From VYFG01 sp965248685 (GTDB taxonomy: Bacteria > Pseudomonadota > Gammaproteobacteria > Arenicellales > Poriferihabitantaceae), in the NCBI GenBank assembly GCA_965248685.1, contig CBDFKC010000003.1:2914001-2978000 (forward strand): a stretch of 64,000 nt of DNA. Direction: 5' to 3'. The position numbers and the translations under genes were made by a program. Positions 55,718-64,000 of the stretch are shown here, one piece after another; within the stretch, counting starts at the first letter, position 1; each line of letters opens with the position of its first letter. The notes below the pieces were generated by a model that was not told the origin of the DNA, searched no databases, and was given only the letters and a program-made list of their open reading frames with translations.

Positions 55718-56185
55718 TTAGAGTATCGATTCGTCTGACCAGCGACGAATATTTCGAGAGTTAAGATAAAGACTAATTCGACTTAATTTATTGTTCGTTA
55801 GCTGAGCTACGACCCCTATATCGTGCTGATCTACTTCTCCACTTAACCGCGTAATCGTTATGTTCCCTAAACAAATTGCAGCTTCGTCATTATCCGCAAC
55901 CTCACCATCAATGAAAAACGTGGCATCTTTAATGGAATTAAATGTTGCCTTATGCCCACGTTCTATTTCAGAACTGCCAAACAACCGATTGGGCTTTAGT
56001 AGTGGTACTTCTACCAGTACACCATCTTCCGTCAACGTAGCGATACACTTTGCATCTCCCGATTCAAACGCGCCAATATAAGTTAGCAGTGCAGAGCGTA
56101 CGGAACTGCACACATTGGTTTGCTTATATTCATTATAAGTATCTAATTGAATAGTCAATCTTGGTTCCTCATAAAGTAAGTACAT
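55718..56185 (-). CDS. NTF2-like (SnoaL) protein
   Basis: About 155 residues from the Met at 56185; the exact start is unsure. The core SALLTYIGAFESGDAKCIATLTEDGVLVEVP and later FNSIKDATFFIDGEVAD show the SnoaL/NTF2 pattern. It lies 16 bases before the NTF2-DmdA fusion gene and resembles that protein's first domain in topology. It may be a partner subunit, or a product cyclase/isomerase for the same substrate. Confidence 0.68.
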   Translation of the reverse strand: MYLLYEEPRLTIQLDTYNEYKQTNVCSSVRSALLTYIGAFESGDAKCIATLTEDGVLVEVPLLKPNRLFGSSEIERGHKATFNSIKDATFFIDGEVADNDEAAICLGNITITRLSGEVDQHDIGVVAQLTNNKLSRISLYLNSRNIRRWSDESIL

Positions 56186-56369
56186 ACTTTCTACAGAAAT
56201 GTAAGTCAAATGTCATCTCATTTAATATGGAAAGAATGGCGTAGGAGTAATGTTGTAATTTGCGCCATTTGAAAGTTGCACTCCATGATTCAGTTGATCA
56301 CGCTAGAGGGTCAAATCTTGAATATCACATCGGTCGGTAATTCTGGTAGTTCTGGTAAACTGTGTAAAC

Positions 56370-56600
56370 TCATAGTTGTCGCGGTATGACTTCATGAAAA
56401 CCGCCCGCATCACGCTCAACCAACTCAATTTGCAGTTCAGGAAACCCTATTAGCTGTCCGGCGGCAGGCAGAAGATCGAAACTCTCGATCCCGCCTTCGT
56501 TCGCACTGATACCGACGAAGGTGTTCACGGTTGAGGCGAGGGTTGTCCCTGGGTCGCCACCTACCATCCAGCCCACCAATTTTCTCTCTATCACTCCCAA
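56370..56600 (-). CDS. Possible small ORF or gene remnant
   Basis: A 76-codon TTG-initiated frame in the 500-base gap between divergent units. The composition is protein-like (DLLPAAGQLIGFPELQIELVERD), but I recognise no family and see no ribosome site. It could be the C-terminus of a decayed gene. The rest of the gap (56186-56692) shows nothing else and must hold two promoters. Confidence 0.25.
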   Translation of the reverse strand: MGVIERKLVGWMVGGDPGTTLASTVNTFVGISANEGGIESFDLLPAAGQLIGFPELQIELVERDAGGFHEVIPRQL

Positions 56601-56692
56601 TTATTCGCAATACTAATATACTATTCGGCATGTTTTACTAAAAGCCATTTGTTATCTCTGTAACTATCGCCCATATTCATAAGAGGCCAGAA

Positions 56693-57508
56693 ATGTCAAA
56701 CCAATTGCAAGTCTCCACCCGGCAACATGTGCTGGAGGTAGCGATGTGTCGCACTCCCGTCAACGCCATAAATCTCTCTCTGAGTCGAGAAATGTTCGAG
56801 GTGTTTAAGTCGCTCAACGACAATCCAAATTTGTTGGTCGGCCTGTTGCACAGCGTTGGTAACGAGAAGAATATTTTTTCGGCGGGTTGGGACTTGAAGG
56901 CATTCGTTGCAGGCGAAGGTGCCGATGGGGAGAATGGGTTTGACCTTGGACCCGGAGGACTGGGTGGTCTGCCAGAGTACTTTGATCTTGAAAAACCCAT
57001 CGTCGCAGCTGTTTCGGGCGGAGCGATTGGTGGTGGCTTTGAACTCGCTTTGGGCGCTGATGTAATTGTTTGTTCTGAAGACGCTTATTTTTGGTTGCCT
57101 GAAGCACAGCGTGGTTTCTTGCCTGATGCGGGCGCAATTCAAAAGCTGCACCATCGCATCCCATTTAATGTTGCAATAGATCTGATCCTAACGGGGCGGA
57201 AAATGCATGCAGATGAAGCCAAACACTGGGGCCTGGTCCGCGATGTTGTACCAGCAGACCAACTGCTGTCCCACGCCCGTAGCGTTACGGATACCATCGC
57301 TAATGGTGCGCCATTGGTATTAGGCGCCCTCAAAGAATACATGCGTAAGTACAGCCACTGCTCAGTAGAAGAAGGTCACGCCGCTGTGCGCCGTGCCTGG
57401 GTCGGCAAAAGTGATCTACCGACTTACGAAAAAATGCTTCAGTCTGACGATTTTACCGAGGGCGCTACTGCTTTTGTCGAGAAGCGTGACCCAAAATTCA
57501 TCGGATAG
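56693..57508 (+). CDS. Carnitinyl-CoA dehydratase-like crotonase
   Basis: A 271-residue crotonase. The pattern FSAGWDLKAF, GGAIGGGFELALGAD and LPEAQRGFLPDAGAIQKLHHRIP is that of CaiD, which interconverts carnitinyl-CoA and crotonobetainyl-CoA. Catalytic glutamates are at E117 and E137. ASAGW-type FSAGWDLKA is the CaiD form of the oxyanion segment. It leads a four-gene operon; the next gene, a CoA ligase, starts 4 bases after its stop. Confidence 0.82.
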   Translation: MSNQLQVSTRQHVLEVAMCRTPVNAINLSLSREMFEVFKSLNDNPNLLVGLLHSVGNEKNIFSAGWDLKAFVAGEGADGENGFDLGPGGLGGLPEYFDLEKPIVAAVSGGAIGGGFELALGADVIVCSEDAYFWLPEAQRGFLPDAGAIQKLHHRIPFNVAIDLILTGRKMHADEAKHWGLVRDVVPADQLLSHARSVTDTIANGAPLVLGALKEYMRKYSHCSVEEGHAAVRRAWVGKSDLPTYEKMLQSDDFTEGATAFVEKRDPKFIG

Positions 57509-57512
57509 TCAC

Positions 57513-59567
57513 ATGACCCTCAATCTTGATGCCATGTTTGAGGCACGTTCCATGGCGATTGTTGGTGCATCAGCTCGACCCGGATCCTTCGGCTCGGAGT
57601 TGGCCGCATCAGTTATCTCTAACAACTATAAAGGTAAGATTAGTTTTATTAATCCCCGTGGTGGAACCATTCTGGGGCAGGAAGTATTGCCTTCAATTCG
57701 CGAATTGGATCACGCGCCCGATGTTGTAGTGCTGGGTATTGCCGGAAAAAATCTGGAGCGTGCTTTACTCGATGCAATGGACATGGGCGCCAAGTCCGCT
57801 GTGATCTTCGATGCCTGCTATGGAGAAACCAAAAGCGGTGATCTGATATTGCAGAGGTTGAGAGATATCGCCCATGAAGCAAATCTGCCGGTATGTGGTG
57901 GCGCTGGTATGGGATTCCTTAACATTCACACCGGCGCGGTTGCCAGTTTCTATCCTGCCGATCACATGAAACCCGGCGGCATCTCCCTGATTGCACATTC
58001 GGGTAGTGTGTTTACGGTTCTAGGCATGAACGATCCACGATATCGGTTTGACCTGATGGTCTCACCTGGACAAGAGATCGGTGCTACAGTGGATGAATAC
58101 ATTTCCTATGCAGCCAGCCGCGATACCACCCGGGCAATTGCTGTTTTTATGGAAAGCGCACGAAACCCGGAAGGATTGGTGGATAGTTTGTGCGCAGCAC
58201 GGGACGCAGGGGTACCCGTGGTGATCTGTAAGGTGGGCCGAACAGAACAAAGCGCCCGTTTGGCACGCTCACATACTGGCGCGCTGGTAGGCAGCCATGC
58301 CGCCTACGAAGCTGTAATCTCTGAATGTGGAGCGATCTGCGTCAATACCGTCGACGATTTAATGAATACGGCTCTTCTGTTTTCCAACGGCCGTATCCCG
58401 GGCTCGGGAGGTGCGGGTTTGGTAACCGACAGCGGCGGATTGCGTGAGATGCAGCTAGATTTAGCAGAAGAATCGAATACCCCACTGGCACAATTAAGTG
58501 ATGCAACAGTCGCTAAATTACGCAACATCTTACCGTCTGAACTTGTTCCTTCAAATCCCCTCGATTGTGCTGCGGCATTAACCGATGATTTCCCTAAAGT
58601 GTTCGATAACGGACTACAAACTCTGGCGGATGCGGCCGAGGTGTCGATGCTTGGATTCGAAGCAGATATGCGGGATGACTATATATATGATGATGGGTTA
58701 CTGACTCAGGCAAAGAGTTTGGTCAGCCGCACTAACAAACCCGTGTTCTGCTATACCAGTTTTGGGCAAACCCATAACCGGGATTTAGGGGATCAACTTG
58801 CCGAGTTGGGTGTACCCTATCTAAATGGCGCCGATGTCACGATGAACGCCATCCGTCATCTGCAGAACTGGGCTGATCAGCGAAATAGTGTTTCAGAAAT
58901 TCCACCTCAAGTTTCTGTTGCGAAGTCCTTTCCAGAAAAACTGTCTGGAGAAGCTGCAAGTTTACTGTTGCTATCGGAATACCAGATACCGGTAGCACAA
59001 ACCCGAGTATGCGTCGAGGCAAATGCGGTGAAATGCGCAGCTGAAGAGCTGGGATATCCCCTGGTATTGAAAACCGCTGAGCCGGGTGTAGATCACAAGA
59101 GCGACCAAGGCGGTGTTGTTTTGAATTTAGTTGACGCCGCTTCATTGCAAGCAGCATATAACGAAATGTCATCTCGGTTAGGCCCACAGGTGATTGTGCA
59201 ACAGCAATCGCCAAAAGGCATTGAGTTGGCTTTTGGTTGTGTCGACGATGCCGACTTCGGCCCGCTGGTGATGGTATCGCCTGGCGGTACACTGGTGGAA
59301 CTTTTTAACGAACGTGAATTTGCCCGCGCACCTTTTGGACCACGAAAGGCTGAAGCAATGATTAGAAAACTAACTGTAGCTAGACTTATCGATGGCGTGC
59401 GCGGCGACGCTCCTCGCAACATGAAAGCGGCCGCCCAGGCACTGAGTAATTTCTCTTGCGCCTGCGCTGCACTAAAGGATCATGTTGCAGAAATCGATAT
59501 TAATCCAGTGGTGGTCACGGAAACTGGCGTGGTTGCGGTAGATGCGTTAATCGTTTCTGCAAGCTGA
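57513..59567 (+). CDS. NDP-forming acyl-CoA synthetase (fused alpha/beta)
   Basis: From the ATG at 57513 the protein has 684 residues. The CoA-binding domain opens with SMAIVGASARPGSFG, the ligase-CoA domains carry the phosphohistidine region SHTGALVGS, and the C-terminal ATP-grasp part has LLLLSEYQIPVA and GVDHKSDQGGVVLNL. The family makes acyl-CoA with ATP or GTP hydrolysed to NDP. Linked to the CaiD-like gene it probably activates a carnitine-like or other betaine acid, replacing the usual AMP-forming CaiC. Confidence 0.85.
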   Translation: MTLNLDAMFEARSMAIVGASARPGSFGSELAASVISNNYKGKISFINPRGGTILGQEVLPSIRELDHAPDVVVLGIAGKNLERALLDAMDMGAKSAVIFDACYGETKSGDLILQRLRDIAHEANLPVCGGAGMGFLNIHTGAVASFYPADHMKPGGISLIAHSGSVFTVLGMNDPRYRFDLMVSPGQEIGATVDEYISYAASRDTTRAIAVFMESARNPEGLVDSLCAARDAGVPVVICKVGRTEQSARLARSHTGALVGSHAAYEAVISECGAICVNTVDDLMNTALLFSNGRIPGSGGAGLVTDSGGLREMQLDLAEESNTPLAQLSDATVAKLRNILPSELVPSNPLDCAAALTDDFPKVFDNGLQTLADAAEVSMLGFEADMRDDYIYDDGLLTQAKSLVSRTNKPVFCYTSFGQTHNRDLGDQLAELGVPYLNGADVTMNAIRHLQNWADQRNSVSEIPPQVSVAKSFPEKLSGEAASLLLLSEYQIPVAQTRVCVEANAVKCAAEELGYPLVLKTAEPGVDHKSDQGGVVLNLVDAASLQAAYNEMSSRLGPQVIVQQQSPKGIELAFGCVDDADFGPLVMVSPGGTLVELFNEREFARAPFGPRKAEAMIRKLTVARLIDGVRGDAPRNMKAAAQALSNFSCACAALKDHVAEIDINPVVVTETGVVAVDALIVSAS

Positions 59568-59600
59568 CATGCCAAAGCACCCTGGATAACCTCAATAACT

Positions 59601-61568
59601 ATGACTACTAACACAACGTTTCCCAACCTGTTTTCCCCACTCAACATTGGTGCCGTTACACTGAAGAACCGAATTGTGTCCACAGGCCACGATACTGCAA
59701 TGGTCACTGACGGCGGCATCAATGAGCGTCTGACTGCATACCACGAAGCTCGTGCACGGGGCGGGGCTGGTCTGATTATTGTGCAAATCGCTGGGGTCCA
59801 TGACTCCGCGCGTTTAACGGCTCACGAATTGATGGCTCACGAAGACAGCGTGATTCCCGGCTTTGCCAGGCTGGCAGATACGGTGCACAAACAAGGTTGT
59901 AAACTATTTGTCCAAATTTTTCATCCCGGCCGCGAGATCATGACTGGTGATGATGGTTCTCTACCAGTCGCTTACGCACCATCGGTTTCTCCCGCTGAGC
60001 GTTTCCATACGATCCCTCGCGCAATGCCAACTGACATGATTAACGACATTGTTACTTGCTACGGCGCAGCCGCTGAGCGGATGGAGCGTGCTGGCGCCGA
60101 TGGTGTTGAGATTGTTGCGAGCCACGGTTACCTGCCTGCCCAGTTTCTTGCTGAAGGTGTGAATCGACGCGCCGATCAATATGGTGGATCATTTGATAAT
60201 CGGTTACGGTTTTTATCAGAAGTCATTGAGGCAGTGCGTGATAACACCCAAACAACGTTCGCTTTAGGATTACGTATCAGTCATGATGAGAAAGATTTAG
60301 AAGGTCTCAGCGATGACGTTTCAATGGCGGTTATCAAGGCGGTCGAATCCCAAATCGATTACGTTAGTATCGTGGCTGGTTCGTCAGCGAGCACAGGGGG
60401 TGCGATTCATATCGTACCACCTATGTCCATGAGTCCTGGCTATACCACGCCATTCTGCAAAGCTCTAAAGAAAGGCATCAATATCCCGGTGGTGGTTGCT
60501 GGGCGTATTAATCAGCCACAAATAGCGGAACAAATAATTGCTTCTGGTGAGGCCGACTTATGTGGTATGACCCGCGCGATGATAGCCGACCCATTGATGC
60601 CACAAAAAGCAGAAGCTGGCCGCGCGGAGGACATTCGGGCATGTATCGCGTGTAATCAGGCCTGCATCCACCATTTCCACAAAGGTTACCCGATCTCCTG
60701 TATACAACATCCTGAAACGGGGCGGGAATTGGCCTATGGAATACTCACCCCAACTTCGGACCCTAAACGGGTTATCGTGGCGGGAGGCGGCCCTGCCGGT
60801 ATGAAAGCGGCTGTGGTTGCAGCAAAGCGCGGTCACCAAGTGACCCTGTTCGAGAGCGAGAATTACCTTGGCGGCCAGGTTTTGATCGCACAACTTCTAC
60901 CTGGAAGAGTCGAATTTGGTGGGCTTGCAACAAATTTATCCCGGGAAATTGAATTAGCTGGTGTAGAAGTACGACTCAATACGACTCTGAATGCGGATGT
61001 CGTGAGTGCGGAAAGCGCCGAAGTCGTAATCGTCGCAACTGGTGCGCAACCACTCTGGCCACACGGATTGATGCTTGAAAATGATCCTCATGTGCTGGAC
61101 GCATGGCAGGTTCTGCGAAACGAGGAGAAGGTCGGTGCTTCCGTTGTCATCGCAGACTGGCGCTGTGACTGGATTGGGGTTGGTCTTGCTGAGCGGCTGG
61201 CCACAGAAGGTAGCCATGTTCGTCTTGCCGTGAATGGCCTTTGTGCTGGAGAATCGCTACCGTACTATGTGCGCGATGAGGTGGCCGGGCGACTACACAA
61301 ACTTGGCGTAGAAATTATCCCCTATGCGAGACTTTATGGTGCCGATGCGGATAGTGTCTATCTTCAACACACCGCGAGTGAACAAGCCATGATCCAGGAA
61401 AATGTCGACACATTGGTCCTGGCCCAGGGCCATGAACCCCGTTCAACATTACTGGACGAACTTTCATCAGACAGAACACTAGAGGTTATCGGTATCGGTG
61501 ACTGTGTCGCTCCCCGTACTGCCGAAGAGGCTGTGCTTGACGGATTAAAAGCTGGTTGGGGTATTTGA
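59601..61568 (+). CDS. OYE/2,4-dienoyl-CoA-reductase-like Fe-S flavoprotein
   Basis: A 655-residue protein: FMN barrel (1-340; H175 and Y177 in ASHGYLPAQFL), 4Fe-4S ligands C348, C351, C355 and C367 (CIACNQAC plus ISC), then a dinucleotide domain starting VIVAGGGPAGMKAAV (about 393). Relatives reduce enoyl-CoA (FadH) or demethylate N-methylproline (stachydrine pathway). The CaiD/CoA-ligase context permits either enoyl-CoA reduction or N-demethylation. It is only distantly similar to the TMADH-like protein at 21442. Confidence 0.85.
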   Translation: MTTNTTFPNLFSPLNIGAVTLKNRIVSTGHDTAMVTDGGINERLTAYHEARARGGAGLIIVQIAGVHDSARLTAHELMAHEDSVIPGFARLADTVHKQGCKLFVQIFHPGREIMTGDDGSLPVAYAPSVSPAERFHTIPRAMPTDMINDIVTCYGAAAERMERAGADGVEIVASHGYLPAQFLAEGVNRRADQYGGSFDNRLRFLSEVIEAVRDNTQTTFALGLRISHDEKDLEGLSDDVSMAVIKAVESQIDYVSIVAGSSASTGGAIHIVPPMSMSPGYTTPFCKALKKGINIPVVVAGRINQPQIAEQIIASGEADLCGMTRAMIADPLMPQKAEAGRAEDIRACIACNQACIHHFHKGYPISCIQHPETGRELAYGILTPTSDPKRVIVAGGGPAGMKAAVVAAKRGHQVTLFESENYLGGQVLIAQLLPGRVEFGGLATNLSREIELAGVEVRLNTTLNADVVSAESAEVVIVATGAQPLWPHGLMLENDPHVLDAWQVLRNEEKVGASVVIADWRCDWIGVGLAERLATEGSHVRLAVNGLCAGESLPYYVRDEVAGRLHKLGVEIIPYARLYGADADSVYLQHTASEQAMIQENVDTLVLAQGHEPRSTLLDELSSDRTLEVIGIGDCVAPRTAEEAVLDGLKAGWGI

Positions 61569-61671
61569 TCATCGCTTCCGCTTCAAGAACTCACCATATT
61601 GCAAGGAATCAGATTCCTGCAGGGACAATTATTATTCACAATACAAACGGTACAGAATAGGGAGACTGCTA

Positions 61672-62280
61672 ATGCCTAGTTATAGAGAAGCCAAATATCA
61701 GGGGAGCGTACTGCGGACACTGATTGTTCCTGCGGACACGAACGCAGAAGTTACCATCGTGAGTGAGCCCCTGTCCGGTCGTATGGAGGTTACGTTCGAA
61801 GGCTTGTCGGGAGAATCTCACTCTGGCTTGACACGGGAAGCATGTGTCCGTACCCGGGAAATTTATGCCGAGGGCACACAAATTCGTAATGTTCGCCAGA
61901 TCACAATCATATCTGAAGAGGAAATGGCATTGGTTGCCAGAGGAATGGATATCGATTTGATTAAACCGGAATGGCTTGGTGCAAATTTACTTATTTCAGG
62001 GATTCCAGATTTCACTTTGCTACCACCCTCAACCCGTCTGCTTTTTTCCGGTGGAGCCTGCCTGGTTGTCGATTTGGAAAATCTTCCCTGCGCTTACCCG
62101 GCGAAGGAAATCCAGAAGGCGTATGAAGGAAAGGGTAAACTTTTTATGCGCAATGCGCATCAGAGACGTGGTGTGACCGCCTGGGTAGAAAAAGAAGGTT
62201 CAATCGCCTCTGGAGATAGTATCCGCATTTTTTTGCCGGCACAACGTACCTGGCCAGGAGAAACAGCGAATCTCGCCTAG
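61672..62280 (+). CDS. MOSC-domain protein
   Basis: A 202-residue protein with GGGAG 9 bases before its ATG. RGMDIDLIKPEWLGANLLISGIP and ENLPCAYPAKEIQKAY carry the MOSC pattern, including the conserved Cys of the LPCxxP motif that carries sulfur in Moco sulfurases. RRGVTAWVEKEGSIASGDSIRIFLP closes the fold. Possible roles are sulfur carriage to an Fe-S or molybdenum enzyme, or detoxification. It is last in the CaiD/CoA-ligase/OYE operon after a 103-base gap. Confidence 0.82.
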   Translation: MPSYREAKYQGSVLRTLIVPADTNAEVTIVSEPLSGRMEVTFEGLSGESHSGLTREACVRTREIYAEGTQIRNVRQITIISEEEMALVARGMDIDLIKPEWLGANLLISGIPDFTLLPPSTRLLFSGGACLVVDLENLPCAYPAKEIQKAYEGKGKLFMRNAHQRRGVTAWVEKEGSIASGDSIRIFLPAQRTWPGETANLA

Positions 62281-62612
62281 ACCAGTCTGGGCATCATTGT
62301 CAGGAGTGCAAGCTATTCGTCCAGCTTTTCCATCCCAGCCGGAAAACCATGACCGATGCCGATGGTTCGTTACTTGTAGCATCGGTCTCACCGACGCCGA
62401 TCTCGGGGTGCGCTTTAAACAGGGTAGCCTGGTCACAAAAATACTTGCACGTCCTTTTAGTGAGTCGGGATCGAGATCAAACCCCTCTATCGGGCGCCAT
62501 TGGTTGTGGTATCGCCGCGTTCCCATCCCTGGAGTAGGTGCAAAACAATTCATAGCGAGGAACAGTCTGAAGAAACCGTACCGTTTCTTGGCAAAGGCCA
62601 CTGCTTTCGTGA
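62281..62612. other. Intergenic region after the MOSC gene
   Basis: About 330 bases with several short overlapping open frames on both strands, none resembling a known family or having a ribosome site. The GC content is already higher than on the left, as in the following reading frame. No terminator hairpin was seen. Confidence 0.4.
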
Positions 62613-62843
62613 TCAGGTGTTAGCGGTTTGTTCAGGGTGTTTGAGAATTGGTCATCAGGGCGATATTCAGAAGACCCGGGAAGGACTCCATTGATACAGA
62701 AGACTGGAAGGACCCGAGTCATAGGAAGGTCTTGGGTAGGACATGCGGCACGTGATCAATCCAGAATAGAACGGACTACGCAAAGATACGACACCGATAC
62801 TACATTTGTCTCTCAGACCCTTCTCGGGAAGTCCCCACAGCTC

Positions 62844-64000
62844 TTGTTTTTCCTCGTGGTCTGCGGCCTTCTACAATTTCCAAGCCTAGTCTCCGGACAA
62901 ATCGCCCAATCGCATGCAAGGGAGGTTTTCCAGGCTATTCTGGCTGCAGAACTGGCGTATGCGCCTACAGACGCCCAGCGCAACTCCGGCTACGACTACA
63001 ACCCGACAGCTCTCTTGGAAGCCTTGCAGGCGAGGTTTGACAATGTACAAAGCGTTCGTCTTTGGCATGGCCACGACAACGAACTCTTCGCCTATGCTGC
63101 CGAAAGCGATGAGGTTGTCCTATTGGCCTTTCGAGGCTCGCGCGGCCACAGTAAGCGCTGTGTGAACGGGGAATCGCCAGTAGGTCTTGAAACCCATTGC
63201 TGTCCCGTGGGCTACAACTCTGATGGCGCGTTATTTTGCTACAAGGCCTGCCCCGAAGGTTGGTCCTTTACCGTCGCCCACTGCCAAAAGCCGAGAAACT
63301 ATTCGCCAGGCAAGCCTATCCTGCTGGAATGCCCGCCAGGAAAGATCAGTTACCTGGGCCTCTGCTATGATGTGCCCGAGGAGTTCGAGATGGCCTCGGC
63401 CGGGCGGGCCACGAAACCCTGTCCGCAAGGCTGGAGGGATGATGGCACGGCCTGCTGGCAAGATTTACATATTAATAACGCGAATACGAGTTCCTGCCCG
63501 TGGTACGATGCCTGTGGATTGACGTTCGCCAGAGGCTGCTCGACTTGCTCCCAGGAGGGATATATCAACGACGGCTGCACTTGCCGCCGGCCACCTCACC
63601 GCATTCCTAAGGAAACCCGATGGTTGTTGGGCACGCCCTTAGTTCCCGCCTGTCCGGTTGATTATCAATTAAATGCGTTGAAATCATACTGCTACGTCAC
63701 GTGTCCAGTTAGTCAACAACGGCCTGGGTACGATCTTGAATTCTGTTCCAGCACTTGCCCACTTGGTACGCGGGATATTGGGATAGGTGGGTGTGAGCGA
63801 ATTCGCCAAGCAGCAAGTGAAAGTGCCTTTCAGTACTCAATCTTAGAGTTTATTTTTGGAGACACGATTGCAGAAAACGAGGTATGGAAGAACTTGTCTC
63901 CGAATTGGCAAATGAACTACAGGTATCAAGGAATCTTATCAGGTGAGGGGATGCCTGGAGTGTGGACTCATCGAGGCTTAGCAAACGGAGTCGCAGCACT
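62844..64000 (+). CDS. Secreted class 3 lipase-like protein with cysteine-rich insert, 3' end outside window
   Basis: A frame with no stop from 62613 to the window end (over 1,380 bases). The start is unsure: TTG 62844 just before a signal-peptide-like run LFFLVVCGLLQF, or TTG 62691. After the leader comes AREVFQAILAAELAYAP and then VVLLAFRGSRG (63114-63146), the lipase oxyanion strand. A segment with 22 cysteines (63160-63795) follows, with repeated CPxGW/CPxG units (CCPVGYNSDG, CPEGWS, CPQGWRDDGTACW). The lipase pattern then resumes: EVWKNLSPNWQ and GVWTHRGLANGV (63958-63993), matching W-DL...VHRGF of the gene at 14638. Codon GC is higher than in neighbours, so it may be acquired. Confidence 0.62.
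   Translation, partial: MFFLVVCGLLQFPSLVSGQIAQSHAREVFQAILAAELAYAPTDAQRNSGYDYNPTALLEALQARFDNVQSVRLWHGHDNELFAYAAESDEVVLLAFRGSRGHSKRCVNGESPVGLETHCCPVGYNSDGALFCYKACPEGWSFTVAHCQKPRNYSPGKPILLECPPGKISYLGLCYDVPEEFEMASAGRATKPCPQGWRDDGTACWQDLHINNANTSSCPWYDACGLTFARGCSTCSQEGYINDGCTCRRPPHRIPKETRWLLGTPLVPACPVDYQLNALKSYCYVTCPVSQQRPGYDLEFCSSTCPLGTRDIGIGGCERIRQAASESAFQYSILEFIFGDTIAENEVWKNLSPNWQMNYRYQGILSGEGMPGVWTHRGLANGVAA

Noticed and set aside
62200..62612. Genes after the MOSC protein
   Set aside because: Several overlapping short frames on both strands, none with family resemblance.
1..64000. CRISPR arrays, prophage or complete insertion sequences
   Set aside because: No regularly spaced repeats, phage structural genes, integrases or transposases were seen.

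Overview
The window is bacterial chromosome of moderate GC. It is gene-dense but has several stretches of gene decay. Family content points to a marine gammaproteobacterium: ectoine-degradation enzymes, many Fe(II) oxygenases acting on small organic solutes, a sulfopyruvate decarboxylase pair and an AprM-like membrane protein typical of sulfur-oxidising lineages. A sponge- or particle-associated life would fit the oxygenase load, the remnants and the MITE-like repeats, but that is inference. I found no rRNA, CRISPR array, phage module or intact tRNA.

Layout. 1-11,200: the end of a TylF-type methyltransferase, asd, the ectoine pair doeA/doeB, a betaine-type Rieske oxygenase, two PhyH dioxygenases, a ProX-like binding protein with its own terminator, and an overlapping trypsin-like protease/FHA pair. 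11,250-20,110: an SDR and a crotonase, then secreted proteins (unknown protein, class 3 lipase, gluzincin metalloprotease, DUF4124 protein), then an aprM-like gene with a 3' frameshift and a TPR fragment. 20,260-30,650: leuB, a ring-hydroxylating oxygenase alpha/beta pair plus a trimethylamine-dehydrogenase-like flavoprotein, and, divergent from them across a perfect 18-bp inverted repeat, a complete PotABCD-type transporter. Two ~248-bp MITE-like repeats and a cupin gene follow. 30,900-45,250: thiolase, YheT hydrolase, MFS carrier, aldehyde dehydrogenase, a third PhyH, a tungsten-type aldehyde oxidoreductase with a MoaD-like partner, a TTC38-like protein, and a scatter of broken genes (LLM, FAD enzyme, LysR, TauD, SDR). 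45,300-56,200: an IPNS-like oxygenase, ComDE, a lipoprotein, a DapA-like aldolase, DUF1796, a DAO oxidase, and a minus-strand cluster of Rieske oxygenase, NTF2-DmdA/GcvT fusion and NTF2 protein. 56,690-62,280: a plus-strand operon of CaiD-like dehydratase, NDP-forming acyl-CoA synthetase, OYE-type flavoprotein and MOSC protein. 62,613-64,000: an open frame running off the end that encodes an apparent lipase interrupted by a cysteine-rich insert.

How it fits together. Most genes look like a patchwork for taking up and dismantling methylated or zwitterionic osmolytes and related C/N/S solutes. Binding proteins and transporters import them. Rieske, PhyH and OYE/TMADH-type enzymes remove methyl groups or hydroxylate. 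A DmdA/GcvT-type protein could pass methyl groups to tetrahydrofolate. CoA ligase, CaiD-like dehydratase, crotonase, thiolase and aldehyde dehydrogenase would carry the carbon skeleton onward. The least familiar items are the NTF2-DmdA fusion cluster, the CaiD/CoA-ligase/OYE/MOSC operon, the TMADH-like enzyme with a changed substrate pocket next to an aromatic-type Rieske oxygenase, and the cysteine-rich interrupted lipase at the right edge.
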